Shown: positions 28,024 through 36,878 of the stretch, in pieces
Layout: every line of letters begins with the position of its first letter
Numbering within the stretch: the first letter of the stretch is position 1
Assembly: GCF_000482245.1 (NCBI RefSeq)
Contig: NZ_AWNH01000014.1
Location: 193,626-257,625 of the forward strand
Reading direction: 5' to 3'
Origin: Leptolyngbya sp. Heron Island J
GTDB lineage: Bacteria; Cyanobacteriota; Cyanobacteriia; Phormidesmidales; Phormidesmidaceae
DNA: 64,000 nucleotides
Made by a program: the position numbers and the translations under genes
The notes under the pieces: model-generated
The model's database searches: none
Seen by the model: only the letters and a program-made list of their open reading frames with translations
Told to the model about the DNA's origin: nothing

Positions 28024-28587
28024 TCAATACCCCAGAGGATGATGGGGCATAGGCTCTGGAGCATCAGGCTCCAGCCCAGGCTCAACTGACGGACGCGCCG
28101 GAGCAGGTGACAAGAAGATAGCACGCTTAGGCTCAAAGGGCTTAAATCCGGCTGTGGGTGATTCCGCTTGCTCGGCCATGGTATTTTTCAACGTCGCGTT
28201 TGCAGTCGTCACCTGTTGAATTGCAGCCTTTAATGTATCTAGACGGTTAAACGAGCGAGCCACAGCCTTATCCAAGTAAACTGTCCAGCTGTAGATAATT
28301 AAGGCTGTCGCCACCAATCCACCTGTCAGCACAGTAGAACTCTGCTGCACACCCACCAAAAGCTTCAGACCCAGCGGTAACCGAGGCGTTCTAGGTAGCT
28401 GCTTTACCTCAGCGGGTACGGCCTGAAGCGTCTTAGCTCTAGAAGGAACAGAACGAACAGGCGCTTCAAACAGTGCCTCAGGAGACACATCTTGCTGACC
28501 CTTAGAACGCAATAACACTAGATTTTGCTTCCTAGAGCTTTTAACGCTATCACTCTTACCTTGATCAGCTCTAACGGCAAAACCCAC
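28024..28587 (-). CDS. Candidate FtsL-like divisome protein
   Basis: 187 residues from ATG 28587. A basic, disordered N-terminus of about 75 residues is followed by a single transmembrane helix (about 78-105, STVLTGGLVATALIIYSWTV) and a short coiled-coil (ARSFNRLDTLKAAIQQVTTA, NATLKNTMAEQ). The C-terminus is proline-rich. This topology, and its place directly upstream of ftsI on the same strand with 52 bases between, match FtsL of other bacteria, which activates FtsW/FtsI. FtsL is poorly conserved, so the assignment is by topology and synteny. Confidence 0.6.
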   Translation of the reverse strand: MGFAVRADQGKSDSVKSSRKQNLVLLRSKGQQDVSPEALFEAPVRSVPSRAKTLQAVPAEVKQLPRTPRLPLGLKLLVGVQQSSTVLTGGLVATALIIYSWTVYLDKAVARSFNRLDTLKAAIQQVTTANATLKNTMAEQAESPTAGFKPFEPKRAIFLSPAPARPSVEPGLEPDAPEPMPHHPLGY

Positions 28588-29059
28588 TCGTTTACTCCTT
28601 ACTTTTAGCGTTGCCCCATGCGTTAGAACTATATCCGCTCAAACGCACCAACATTAAACCCAATCTGAGTAAAAGCTGCAGTTTTCACTATTAAAACCGA
28701 CAGCCCTAACTCTGAAATAGACTTAACATTCCATGCTTCACCAAGAAAATAGCAGAAAAGGTGAACTTATCAAGTATTTTTTGGCACCCAATGTAAAACT
28801 ATAAATAGCTAATCTAACTATTTCAGTAGAAACCCGGTCTTATCAGGAATAGCGTAATTGTTACTTAGAAATTGAGCACTATGCTACAGGAGTCTTTTCT
28901 AAAGGGCAAGCTTCAAATAGATTCGCCGCGCCACCAGCAATCAGCAACCCTTGGAACAGACATACTTTAACCAAAAAGAAAATAGGCAGCTCCCTAAGGA
29001 ATGCTGCCCATCTTTAAAGCTTTTGATAGCGACCGAGTCAACCGGTCGCCTGGCAAACG
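28588..29059. other. Intergenic region between ho1 and the ftsL-like gene
   Basis: No gene seen. It holds the ho1 terminator (28973-29008). A second inverted repeat, GCGACCG at 29029-29035 and CGGTCGC at 29043-29049, lies just after the ho1 stop. The remaining 330 bases are AT-rich and should include the promoter of the ftsL-ftsI pair on the - strand, but no box is convincing. Confidence 0.5.
28973..29008 (-). terminator. Rho-independent terminator of ho1
   Basis: On the - strand GGCAGC (29003-29008) pairs with GCTGCC (28985-28990) and is followed by TATTTTCTTTTT. It is 52 bases beyond the ho1 stop. Confidence 0.8.
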
Positions 29060-29776
29060 CTATTCAGCCGCAACCAGCTCAGTACTGCCACGCCGACGCC
29101 CACGGGTAAGGCTATTAAACAGCATCTGACCAATAGCCTTAACCAGGTTACCTTCAAGCTCTTGGAACAGCCGCATGTTGATCCCAAAGGCATCGTTAGC
29201 TTCCTCTACGATGCGATCGGCCATGGCCTCATCAACAGGTGCTGCATTAATCGTGCTGCGATAATTATCCTTAAACGCACCCTCATCAGGGATAGTGGGG
29301 AACTCATAAAAAGCAACTCCCTCATCATCCGCTAAATTCATCGCACGCTGGGCAATGTTCTTCAGAATCTGACCACCGGACAAATCACCCAAATAGCGGG
29401 TGTAAGAATGACCTACGAGCAATTCAGGCGACTCATTAGAAATCTCACGAATTCGCTCAACGTAAGCTTGACCCTCTGGAGAAATCGAAATTTGCTCTTT
29501 CCAATTTGGGCCGTAGTAGTAGGCTAGGTCAGTCTCCAGAGTTTCCTTACGATATAACTCAGGATAGTAAACCGACGAAACCACAGGATGGTCCTTGTGA
29601 CGCTCTAATTCTTCTTCCATAGCAGCGTACACATAGTAGAAGTTAGCCACCAGCTTACGGTAGGACTTCTTCTCAACAACGCCACGTAAAAAACAACGAA
29701 CAAAGCCTACGTTCTCGGCCATTGTGTGCGCTTTCTGCGTACCTTTCTTGAGCTTCTCGGCTAAATTGCTGCTCAT
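29060..29776 (-). CDS. ho1: Heme oxygenase (biliverdin-producing)
   Basis: 238 residues from ATG 29776. It opens heme to biliverdin IXalpha, CO and iron with ferredoxin as reductant, the first step to phycobilins. The proximal heme ligand is His17 in GTQKAHTMAENV, and the family signature LLVGHSYTRYLGDLSGGQIL is intact (about 118-137). Length and the soluble C-terminus match constitutive cyanobacterial HO1. Together with pcyA (24855) it provides phycocyanobilin. It has a terminator directly downstream and a 415-base non-coding region upstream. Confidence 0.97.
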   Translation of the reverse strand: MSSNLAEKLKKGTQKAHTMAENVGFVRCFLRGVVEKKSYRKLVANFYYVYAAMEEELERHKDHPVVSSVYYPELYRKETLETDLAYYYGPNWKEQISISPEGQAYVERIREISNESPELLVGHSYTRYLGDLSGGQILKNIAQRAMNLADDEGVAFYEFPTIPDEGAFKDNYRSTINAAPVDEAMADRIVEEANDAFGINMRLFQELEGNLVKAIGQMLFNSLTRGRRRGSTELVAAE

Positions 29777-30191
29777 ACTAAATATCTCGACGTTAAATGA
29801 ATTTAATATCGTCCGCCGTACGCGTAGGACGACGAAGAGTTAAACGGCATTAGCCATGCTCTAGAGTCTTTGTCAGCTCTAAAATGCATGTGGTCCAAGG
29901 CCGCTTAAGAAATAGGGACATCGCCACAATTGCTACCGTAGACCGTTTCGATGAGCCATTACATTACATTTTTTTACGCGGGAGAAAAGAAAATTCCTAC
30001 CAAAATCCTCCTTAGAAAGCCACAAGGCTATCACCGCATTTGGTTCATCAGATATAGCAACGTATCTTTTTCGTAGCATTTCGAAACTTTTTGAAATTTT
30101 TAGCGGGCAATTCTAAAAAAATTGATTGCGGCCTGGCTACAAGACAACTCGTTACTGCGTCGTGAGGTACCTCACCAAACACGAGGTCACA
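29777..30191. other. Non-coding region upstream of ho1
   Basis: No gene seen. It must contain the ho1 promoter (- strand). An AT-rich block with ATTACATTACATTTTTTT at about 29953-29970 is notable but I cannot assign a regulator. A perfect 14-base palindrome, GTGAGGTACCTCAC, sits at 30162-30175, just beyond the stop of the metal-sensor gene; it may be an operator or a weak terminator. Confidence 0.4.
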
Positions 30192-30524
30192 CTAGTCAAA
30201 AAAACGATCAAGGGCAGCTTTTAACTCGGTCAGCTCGGCTTCAATATTGCCTTCGGTTACAGCTCGACTAATACACTCGCTCAGATGCTCATCTAATATC
30301 AATCGAGCGACACGATCCAGGGCTCCTCGAACAGCAGCAACCTGTACAAGGACATCTGGACAAGGCCTGCCTTCATGCACCATGGTCTTGATACCACGGA
30401 CATGGCCCTCGATGCGGGATAAGCGATTGACAATCCGTTTTAAGGATTCTTCACTGTGGGTGTGGCCATGGCCATTCGCATCATGGGAATGGGAATGGGA
30501 AATGGCGTCTGAAGAGATGCTCAA
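30192..30524 (-). CDS. inrS: CsoR/RcnR-family metal sensor, InrS-like (nickel)
   Basis: An apparent ATG at 30587 lies inside the hemB terminator hairpin and gives a hydrophobic, non-conserved N-terminus. I therefore place the start at TTG 30524, giving 110 residues beginning SISSDAISHSHSHD; the true start could be another nearby non-ATG codon. The fold is DUF156/CsoR: SLKRIVNRLSRIEGHVRGI, then Cys in GRPCPDVLVQ, and His/Cys in LILDEHLSECI. With the His-rich N-terminus these match the nickel ligands of cyanobacterial InrS (His21, Cys53, His78, Cys82), which represses a nickel exporter. No exporter gene is visible nearby. Confidence 0.75.
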   Translation of the reverse strand: MSISSDAISHSHSHDANGHGHTHSEESLKRIVNRLSRIEGHVRGIKTMVHEGRPCPDVLVQVAAVRGALDRVARLILDEHLSECISRAVTEGNIEAELTELKAALDRFFD

Positions 30525-30552
30525 GGCTATGATCAGTAGAGGTTGAATGAAG

Positions 30553-30593
30553 TGTAAAAAAAATAACGAACACCTCGACTGAGGCATTCGTTA
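30553..30593 (-). terminator. Rho-independent terminator of hemB overlapping the apparent start of inrS
   Basis: On the - strand TAACGAATGCCTC pairs with GAGGTGTTCGTTA (13-base stem, two mismatches, loop AGTC; 30564-30593) and runs into eight T residues. It lies 63 bases after the hemB stop. The ATG at 30585-30587 is part of its stem. Confidence 0.85.
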
Positions 30594-30655
30594 CATATTG
30601 TTACGTTTCTACGTTTTTTTGTCACGTCAAACAGGTTTTATGAATCAGGTCCGTT

Positions 30656-31642
30656 TTACTGGCCTTTTAACCATCGAGCCACGTCTTTGGCGTGATAGGA
30701 CAGAATCAAATCAGCCCCTGATCGCTTAAAACTCATCATAGTCTCCATCACCAGCTTTTGTTCATCCACCCAGCCATTGAGAGCTGCTGCTTTAACCATA
30801 GAATATTCGCCCGATACGTTATACGCCGCTACAGGCAGATTGCTGGCTTCTTTCACTCGCCAAATGATGTCCATGTAGGCCAGAGCTGGCTTCACCATCA
30901 GCATGTCAGCTCCTTCAGTAATGTCTAATTCGATTTCCTTGAGAGCTTCCTGACCATTGGCCGGGTCCATTTGATAGGTGCGACGATCACCAAACTGGGG
31001 TGCAGACTCTGCAACATCCCGAAACGGGCCATAGTAGGACGACGCATACTTAGCGGCATAGGACAAAATTGGAATATTCTCAAACCCGGCTGCATCCAGA
31101 CCGGACCGAATAGCCCCAACAAAGCCATCCATCATGCCAGACGGTGCAATAATATCTGCTCCGGCATTGGCTTGAGACACAGCGGTTTTCTTGAGTAGAT
31201 CTAGGGTAGGGTCATTCAGCACTCGACCAGTCAGGTCCCCTACTTCCAAGTAACCACAGTGACCGTGGGGAGTATATTCACAGAGACAGGTATCGACTGT
31301 CACAATTAGGTCAGGAACAGCCTTTTTGACCGCCTCTGTTGCCTTTTGCACAATGCCGCAGTCATGCCATGCCCCTGTAGCGTCGTCATCCTTACCCTCT
31401 GGAATCCCAAACAAAATAATTGAGGGAATACCGAGATCGTAAACTTCTTTAGCTTCCTCTACAATCTTGTCTACCGATAGCTGGTAAACACCGGGCATCG
31501 ACTTTACTTCATTAGCAACGCCCTCACCAGGAACCGCAAACAGCGGATAGATGAAGTCACTGGTGGTAACAACGTTTTCACGAACCATACGACGCAATTG
31601 TGGGTGGCTGCGCAACCGGCGGGGGCGATGAGTGGGAAACAT
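30656..31642 (-). CDS. hemB: Delta-aminolevulinic acid dehydratase (porphobilinogen synthase)
   Basis: 328 residues from ATG 31642. It condenses two 5-aminolevulinate molecules to porphobilinogen, an early step to heme, chlorophyll and bilins. The zinc-type cysteine cluster is visible in [17 protein letters not shown], in contrast to the aspartate-rich magnesium type of plants. The Schiff-base lysines lie in [15 protein letters not shown] and [12 protein letters not shown]. The gene is divergent from bioY and is followed by a strong terminator at 30553-30593. Confidence 0.97.
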   Translation of the reverse strand: MFPTHRPRRLRSHPQLRRMVRENVVTTSDFIYPLFAVPGEGVANEVKSMPGVYQLSVDKIVEEAKEVYDLGIPSIILFGIPEGKDDDATGAWHDCGIVQKATEAVKKAVPDLIVTVDTCLCEYTPHGHCGYLEVGDLTGRVLNDPTLDLLKKTAVSQANAGADIIAPSGMMDGFVGAIRSGLDAAGFENIPILSYAAKYASSYYGPFRDVAESAPQFGDRRTYQMDPANGQEALKEIELDITEGADMLMVKPALAYMDIIWRVKEASNLPVAAYNVSGEYSMVKAAALNGWVDEQKLVMETMMSFKRSGADLILSYHAKDVARWLKGQ

Positions 31643-31783
31643 GTCAGTTCTTAAAGAAAGCCTGTAAAAGGATTAAGTAAACAGTCTAAAACCTGCCTGG
31701 ACCTATACTTTCAGTCAGATTAAAAAAAGTAACGTTCGCGGCAAACGATAAAATAAGCCACCGTCACCAAGAGGAGTATTTAG

Positions 31784-32380
31784 GTGTTTGCAACGGCAGA
31801 GTTGCTGTGGGCATTAATTGGCTTGATTTTGACCATCGGGGGCACATGGTTAGAGGTCTTTATTACCACTGGACCTTGGAATTGGGCTAATGGTATAGAC
31901 GTTCTTTCGCTTGGGGTCAGCTTTCAAGTCGGAGCTGTTTTATTAATCGGCTGTTTGGGGGGGCAAAATGCAGCGGCTCTGTCACAGGTCGCTTATCTCA
32001 GTCTGGGGCTTTTTCTATTCCAGGCATTTGATTTTCAAGTCTTTACCCAAGGGGGTGGGTTGAGCTATGTCAGAGAACCGAGCTTTGGCTATTTACTTGG
32101 ATTTATTCCAGCGGCATGGGTCTGCGGCTATCTGGCATTTTGGGAAACGCTGAAGCTAGAAACATTAGCGCTGAGTTGTTTAGGCGGCCTGCTTACTATT
32201 CATGTAGTGGGATTAGTGTATTTGCCCCTGGCCTATGTATTACAGTGGACTGGTGAAAATGCGCCATCTTTGGCAGAGGCTATTTTCACATTCTCAATTG
32301 CGCCCATTCCAGGGCAGCTGGTCTTGGTCTGTGCGGTTTCGGTGCTGGCCTACGGTATGCGCCAGATCATGTTCTATTAG
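31784..32380 (+). CDS. bioY: BioY-family biotin transporter
   Basis: 198 residues from GTG 31784, with GAGGAG at 31771-31776 upstream. About six transmembrane helices are visible (LLWALIGLILTIGGTWLEV, VLSLGVSFQVGAVLLIG, AYLSLGLFLFQAF, GYLLGFIPAAWVCGYLAF). The second and fourth carry the BioY patterns. BioY is the substrate-binding S component of energy-coupling-factor transporters and takes up biotin, with or without the A and T subunits. Only 15 bases separate it from lspA, so the two are probably co-transcribed. Confidence 0.8.
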   Translation: MFATAELLWALIGLILTIGGTWLEVFITTGPWNWANGIDVLSLGVSFQVGAVLLIGCLGGQNAAALSQVAYLSLGLFLFQAFDFQVFTQGGGLSYVREPSFGYLLGFIPAAWVCGYLAFWETLKLETLALSCLGGLLTIHVVGLVYLPLAYVLQWTGENAPSLAEAIFTFSIAPIPGQLVLVCAVSVLAYGMRQIMFY

Positions 32381-32395
32381 CACCGTCATAACAGC

Positions 32396-32896
32396 ATGGG
32401 TAGGTTAAGGAGAAAACAAATCAATCGTCTGTTCTGGGTGGCGGCTTTTATCGGGCTGCTTCTAGATCAAATCACCAAGCACTGGGTCGTCCAAAACTTT
32501 AATTTGGGCGAACCGGTAACGATTATTCCAGGGGTGCTCAATTTTACCTATGTGCTGAATCGAGGGGCTGCGTGGAGTATTTGCAGCGGCGATAATTGTC
32601 GTTGGATACTGCCCTGGCTATCGGTCATTGTCAGCCTCGCGATCGCAGGCTATGGTCTGGTGATGCGGATTGAAGATCGCTGGGAGCGTGCTGGCTGGGG
32701 ATTTATATTGGCCGGGGCCATGGGGAATGGCGTCGATCGGGTCAAAGCCGGTGAAGTGGTGGATTTTATTCAAGCATTTCCTATTACCCGATTTCCGGTG
32801 TTTAATCTGGCGGATATCTGGATCAACGTGGGTATTGTCTGTCTATTGATCGCTATTTTTGTGGCAGAAAAACGTGAACAAAAGAAGAAGTCTTAA
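32396..32896 (+). CDS. lspA: Lipoprotein signal peptidase (signal peptidase II)
   Basis: 166 residues from ATG 32396. Four transmembrane helices are present. Conserved LspA boxes are seen: LLLDQITKHWV, NFTYVLNRGAAWS, the catalytic aspartate in GNGVDRVKAGEVVDFI and the second in FPVFNLADIWINVG. The enzyme cleaves signal peptides from prolipoproteins in the membrane after lipid attachment to cysteine. It lies 15 bases after bioY. Confidence 0.96.
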   Translation: MGRLRRKQINRLFWVAAFIGLLLDQITKHWVVQNFNLGEPVTIIPGVLNFTYVLNRGAAWSICSGDNCRWILPWLSVIVSLAIAGYGLVMRIEDRWERAGWGFILAGAMGNGVDRVKAGEVVDFIQAFPITRFPVFNLADIWINVGIVCLLIAIFVAEKREQKKKS

Positions 32897-33120
32897 AGGA
32901 TATTTGCTGAGACCTATGCTTAAACGTCTTTAGAAATGTGGGGGATATTATATTGACCCTATCTAACTCTATTTAGGGACTTAGAATAAGCCATATTCAT
33001 ATTCGCAATCCTGGTTGTGTTGACTGTAGTTGTAATAGCTGGATCAGGGGTCAATGATTGAGGGGTTATAGTGAACCCATACATCAAACATCCGTATTTT
33101 CAAACACTCTACGTCTAAGG

Positions 33121-35397
33121 ATGACTCAGCCACCTCACCGTAATTCATCGACGACACCCCCACGAACCATCTTGGGAACGATGACCCAGGTGATTCAAAA
33201 TGTGGCTCGGGTAGATTTCAATAAATTGGCGTTGAAGCCCGGTGCCCGAGTGCCAAAGCTGGTAGTGGACTATGACAGCCAGCGGCAAGAATATGATCTG
33301 GTGGGCGATCACTATGTGTTGGGGCGTAGCTCCAAGAACTGTGACATTGTGGTGCGCAGTCCGCTGGTCAGTCAGACGCATTTAACGCTGACTCGCGATC
33401 GCAACCAACCTGGCAACCCCTTTGTCCTCAAAGATCAAAAATCCACCAACGGCACCTACTGCGGCAAAAAACGGCTTAAAACCTTTAAGCTCCAAGATGG
33501 CGACGTCCTGAGCCTGGGACCGAAAGAACTCAATGATGCCGTTACTGTCCGGTTCCAAAACCCAGCACCGTGGTATCTCAAAACGATCCGCTATGGTCTT
33601 TATGGCATTACCGGCAGTATTGCCCTCACTGCCTTTTGGGTCGTAGTCATTGAATGGCCCAAAATCCCCATTCGCCCCATTCCCGAATCAGTGCAAGGGC
33701 CAGTTTCAGTGTATGGCAATGAAAATGGCGATCGCGTCTTGCTAAATCCGATTACCAACCAGGCTCACATCGAGAAAACAAAACTGCGGGAATATTCCAA
33801 ATATTTACCCCAGGCCGTGATTGCCTCAGAAGATTCTCGTTATCACTGGCACCTGGGCGTTGATCCCTGGGGTATTGCCCGAGCCGCCAAAACCAACATT
33901 AGAAGTGGCACCATCCGCGAAGGCGCTAGCACCTTGACCCAGCAGATGGCCCGTAATATCTATCGGGAATATGTGGGCAGCGACGACAGCGCCATGCGCA
34001 AAATTCGCGAAATGATTGTCGCCCTCAAGCTAGAAACGTTTTACAGCAAGAACACCATCATGTTGCTGTATCTCAATCGAGTGTATCTGGGCAATAATCT
34101 CTACGGATTTGAAGACGCTTCCCAGTTTTACTTTGATAAGTCTGCTAAAGACCTCAACATTCAAGAAGCCGCTACTTTAGTCGGCATTTTACCGGCCCCC
34201 AATGCCTTTAATCCGGTGCAGAGCTACGACGATGCCCTGGATTATCGCAACCGCGTAATTGAGCGGATGGTGGCCCTGGGTATGATTAACCAGGAAGAAG
34301 GTCGTAGCGCTCGAAGATCGCGGATTGACATTAGTCCCAAAGCGCGAGAACAGCTCCAGAGCATTCGGGCTCCCTACTTTTACAGCTATATTTTTGACGA
34401 ATTGGATCAGCTTCTAGGAGCCAGCTTAGCCCGAGAAGGCAATTTCTATGTGGAAACCAGCCTGGATTTAGAGCTGCAAAGTCAGGCAGAAACCTCCATG
34501 CGCTCCGGCATTGTCAATATAGGTGACCGGTATGGGTTTTCCCAGGGAGCCTTGGTTACCCTGCAATCTTCTACAGGTGAGATCAAGGCCCTGGTGGGCG
34601 GCACAGATTACAGCCAGAGCCAGTTTAATCGGGCCTCGCAAGCTGTCAGACAGCCTGGTTCCACGTTCAAAATTTTTGCCTATGCCAGTGCTCTAGAACA
34701 AGGCATTTCTGCAGGGACTGGCTTTAGCTGTAGCGATATGAACTGGGGTGGTCAATTTTATCAGGGATGTCGCTCTGGGGGCGGAACCCTCGATATGTAT
34801 GACGGTTTTGCCCTATCGGAAAATGTGGTCGCCCTCCGGATTGCCCGTGAAGCTGGGTTAGACAACATTGTGAACCTGGCCCGAACTATGGGTATTGAAT
34901 CGACATTAGACCCGGTGCCTGGATTAGTGCTCGGTCAGAGCGGAGTGACCCCCCTAGAAATGACGGGAGCGGTAGGCGCGATCGCAAATGATGGCGTTTG
35001 GAATCGACCCCATGGCATTCAACGAATCTTGGACAGTAGCGCCTGCAGCGATGACAGCGACCCTAGCACCTGCCGCGTCATCTTTGACTTTACAACCGAC
35101 AACAGTGCCGGTCGCGATATCAATGTCATCACCCCCAGCACCGCCCGCACCATTACCTCCTTTATGCGAGGCACCATCAACAGCGGCACCGGTCGCAGTG
35201 CCTATCTGGGGCTAGGTGAGGCTGGCAAAACCGGCACCACCAACGACGGCGTTGACCTCTGGTTTGTCGGCTTTGTCCCCAATGCCAACCTGGTCACCGG
35301 CATCTGGCTTGGCAATGACGATAACACCCCCACCAACGGCAGCAGTTCTCAAGCCGCCCAGCTCTGGGGCAACTACATGGACCAAGTCGCTCAGTAA
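33121..35397 (+). CDS. FHA-domain class A penicillin-binding protein (PBP1-type)
   Basis: 758 residues if started at ATG 33121; the frame extends to a TTG at 33058, and ATG 33181 is also possible. An FHA domain at about 50-145 (HYVLGRSSKNCDIVVRSP, then SQTHLTL and STNGTYCGKKRL) precedes one transmembrane helix (about 160-182). The glycosyltransferase domain has AVIASEDSRYHWHLGVDPWG and EGASTLTQQMARN. The transpeptidase has STFK (Ser515), SEN and KTGTTN. The enzyme polymerises and cross-links peptidoglycan. FHA domains bind phosphothreonine, so a Ser/Thr kinase may control it. The FHA fusion is known in cyanobacteria. Confidence 0.93.
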   Translation: MTQPPHRNSSTTPPRTILGTMTQVIQNVARVDFNKLALKPGARVPKLVVDYDSQRQEYDLVGDHYVLGRSSKNCDIVVRSPLVSQTHLTLTRDRNQPGNPFVLKDQKSTNGTYCGKKRLKTFKLQDGDVLSLGPKELNDAVTVRFQNPAPWYLKTIRYGLYGITGSIALTAFWVVVIEWPKIPIRPIPESVQGPVSVYGNENGDRVLLNPITNQAHIEKTKLREYSKYLPQAVIASEDSRYHWHLGVDPWGIARAAKTNIRSGTIREGASTLTQQMARNIYREYVGSDDSAMRKIREMIVALKLETFYSKNTIMLLYLNRVYLGNNLYGFEDASQFYFDKSAKDLNIQEAATLVGILPAPNAFNPVQSYDDALDYRNRVIERMVALGMINQEEGRSARRSRIDISPKAREQLQSIRAPYFYSYIFDELDQLLGASLAREGNFYVETSLDLELQSQAETSMRSGIVNIGDRYGFSQGALVTLQSSTGEIKALVGGTDYSQSQFNRASQAVRQPGSTFKIFAYASALEQGISAGTGFSCSDMNWGGQFYQGCRSGGGTLDMYDGFALSENVVALRIAREAGLDNIVNLARTMGIESTLDPVPGLVLGQSGVTPLEMTGAVGAIANDGVWNRPHGIQRILDSSACSDDSDPSTCRVIFDFTTDNSAGRDINVITPSTARTITSFMRGTINSGTGRSAYLGLGEAGKTGTTNDGVDLWFVGFVPNANLVTGIWLGNDDNTPTNGSSSQAAQLWGNYMDQVAQ

Positions 35398-35490
35398 AAC
35401 AGCCCAAAAATCACTCGCCCGCGCAACACACTCACCTCTCTCAATTCGTTTAAACTGAAGCGTTGTAAGCAACATAAAGGGTGAGTACCC

Positions 35491-35973
35491 ATGCTCGACG
35501 AACAGGCAAAAAAAACGATGCTGCGCAAAATTCCCCATGCGCTGTATATCTGTGGTGTCAAAGATGGCGAAGAAGTCAATGGCTTTACCGCTAGCTGGGT
35601 CATGCAGGCATCCTTTGCCCCACCGCTGGTCGTCAACTGCGTCAAAGCCGATTCAACTTCTCACGCCATGATCAAAGCCAGCGGGGTGTTTGCCCTTAGC
35701 GTTTTAGAAGATGGCCAAAAAGACCTGGCTCAAAACTTTTTTAAGCCTCTGCGTCGCGTCGGCAATAAATTTGAAGACATCGAGTTTTACCCTGGACCGG
35801 AAACTGGCTGTCCCATCATCAAAGACACCCTGGGCTACGTCGAGTGCAACGTCATCAGCGCCGTTGAACATGGCGACCATACTGTCTTTGTTGGCGAAGT
35901 TATCGGTGCAGGCATTCATCGGGAAGGCGATGCGCTGTTGCTATCGACAACTGGCTGGAACTATGGCGGTTAG
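35491..35973 (+). CDS. Flavin reductase domain protein
   Basis: 160 residues from ATG 35491 with GGGTGAG upstream. The sequence has the FMN-binding split barrel of the flavin reductase family: LYICGVKDGEEVNGFTASWV, FAPPLVVNCVKADS and GVFALSVLEDGQ. It resembles the C-terminal domain of cyanobacterial diflavin flavoproteins but stands alone, without the metallo-beta-lactamase and flavodoxin domains. It probably binds FMN and reduces flavin or a small substrate with NAD(P)H; the partner is unknown. Confidence 0.8.
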   Translation: MLDEQAKKTMLRKIPHALYICGVKDGEEVNGFTASWVMQASFAPPLVVNCVKADSTSHAMIKASGVFALSVLEDGQKDLAQNFFKPLRRVGNKFEDIEFYPGPETGCPIIKDTLGYVECNVISAVEHGDHTVFVGEVIGAGIHREGDALLLSTTGWNYGG

Positions 35974-36069
35974 TGCAAACCCATAGCTACCTAGGGCATC
36001 CACAAGGGCATGCCCCTATCCTGCCTATTAGCCTGCCTCAACCAACATCTCATTTACCCCAAATCACTT

Positions 36070-36420
36070 ATGCCTCTGATCAAAGTTCAAACCTCGGTCG
36101 AAGCCCCCTCTAAAGGCGCTGTGGAAGACATGCTCAAGCAACTTTCGGCTAGCCTGGCCAAACATCTGGGCAAGCCCGAATCTTACGTCATGACCGCCTT
36201 TCAACCCAGCACTCCCATGACCTTTGCTGGCAGTACTGAGCCCACCTGCTATATCGAAATCAAAAGCGTTGGCACCATGGGCAGCAAAACCAAAACCATG
36301 AGCCAGGAATTTTGTGCTCAGGTACAAGCAGCGTTAGGTATTCCTCCCAACCGCACCTATATTGAATTTGCTGATTCCGACGGTGCTATGTGGGGCTGGA
36401 ATAGCAGAACCTTTGGCTAA
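36070..36420 (+). CDS. MIF/tautomerase-family protein
   Basis: 116 residues from ATG 36070; an in-frame TTG/GTG further up is less likely because the mature protein must expose Pro after the initiator Met. It begins MPLIKVQTS, giving the catalytic N-terminal proline. It keeps the MIF-like pattern LAKHLGKPESYVMTAFQPS, then YIEIKSVGTM and NRTYIEFADSDGAMWGWN. Relatives include macrophage migration inhibitory factor and phenylpyruvate/dopachrome tautomerases. Members occur in cyanobacteria; the physiological substrate is unknown. Confidence 0.88.
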   Translation: MPLIKVQTSVEAPSKGAVEDMLKQLSASLAKHLGKPESYVMTAFQPSTPMTFAGSTEPTCYIEIKSVGTMGSKTKTMSQEFCAQVQAALGIPPNRTYIEFADSDGAMWGWNSRTFG

Positions 36421-36481
36421 TCTCACAGTTGCCAGTCACCCCACCCGTAGCACAACAGACTTTAGGCTCTCTTTAAGAGAT

Positions 36482-36501
36482 TTTACGGTGGTTTTACGGT
36501 G
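36482..36501 (+). promoter_or_regulatory. Tandem TTTACGGTG boxes
   Basis: TTTACGGTG occurs at 36482-36490 and 36493-36501, an 11-base period like the tandem half-sites of OmpR/PhoB-type regulators. A third copy at 36853-36861 precedes the second small-RNA-like element. From the box start at 36493 to TTACATTG is 26 bases, and from 36853 in the second copy it is also 26 bases. Confidence 0.5.
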
Positions 36502-36518
36502 ATGTGCTTAAGAATTGG

Positions 36519-36604
36519 TTACATTGGATTTGTTCTTGCAACACAATCTATATAAACACCCTATGTGTAACCCGCCCCGGCAGAAATGCCGGGGTTATTT
36601 ATTA
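36519..36604 (+). ncRNA. Small-RNA-like element, copy 1 (promoter and terminator)
   Basis: Order: TTACATTGGAT (36519), TATATAAA (36549-36556, -10-like), CTATGTGTAA (36561-36570), then a perfect hairpin CCCCGGCA-GAAA-TGCCGGGG (36575-36594) and TTATTTATT. The second copy (36879-36966) has the same order with near-identical spacing: 30 bases from TTACATTG to the -10-like box in both. If transcription starts after the -10-like box, the RNA would be about 40-50 nt. No open reading frame of note lies inside. I do not recognise a named family. Confidence 0.55.
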
Positions 36605-36878
36605 GGTTTAAAGTATGGAATTACACTGATATCTCAATGCGTATATCAGGCAAAATCACATTAATTGAAATCGTTTAGATAGGTGATCTAGGTCACTTTT
36701 TCTGAATTTGACTTCAAAAATCAGCTAATAAGAAATAAATTTCAGACATGTTCAAAAAATACACCTAAAGCCCTTTAATGAGAGGGGTACAGACATCTTA
36801 ACTGCAAATAGATCAGTAACTTTAACCAGTCTTCAAGCAAATTTGCAGGGTATTTACGGTGCCAGAGACGAAAATTAA

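Noticed and set aside
30525..30587. Start of the InrS-like protein at ATG 30585-30587
   Set aside because: The ATG is part of the hemB terminator stem and the extra 21 residues are hydrophobic and non-conserved.
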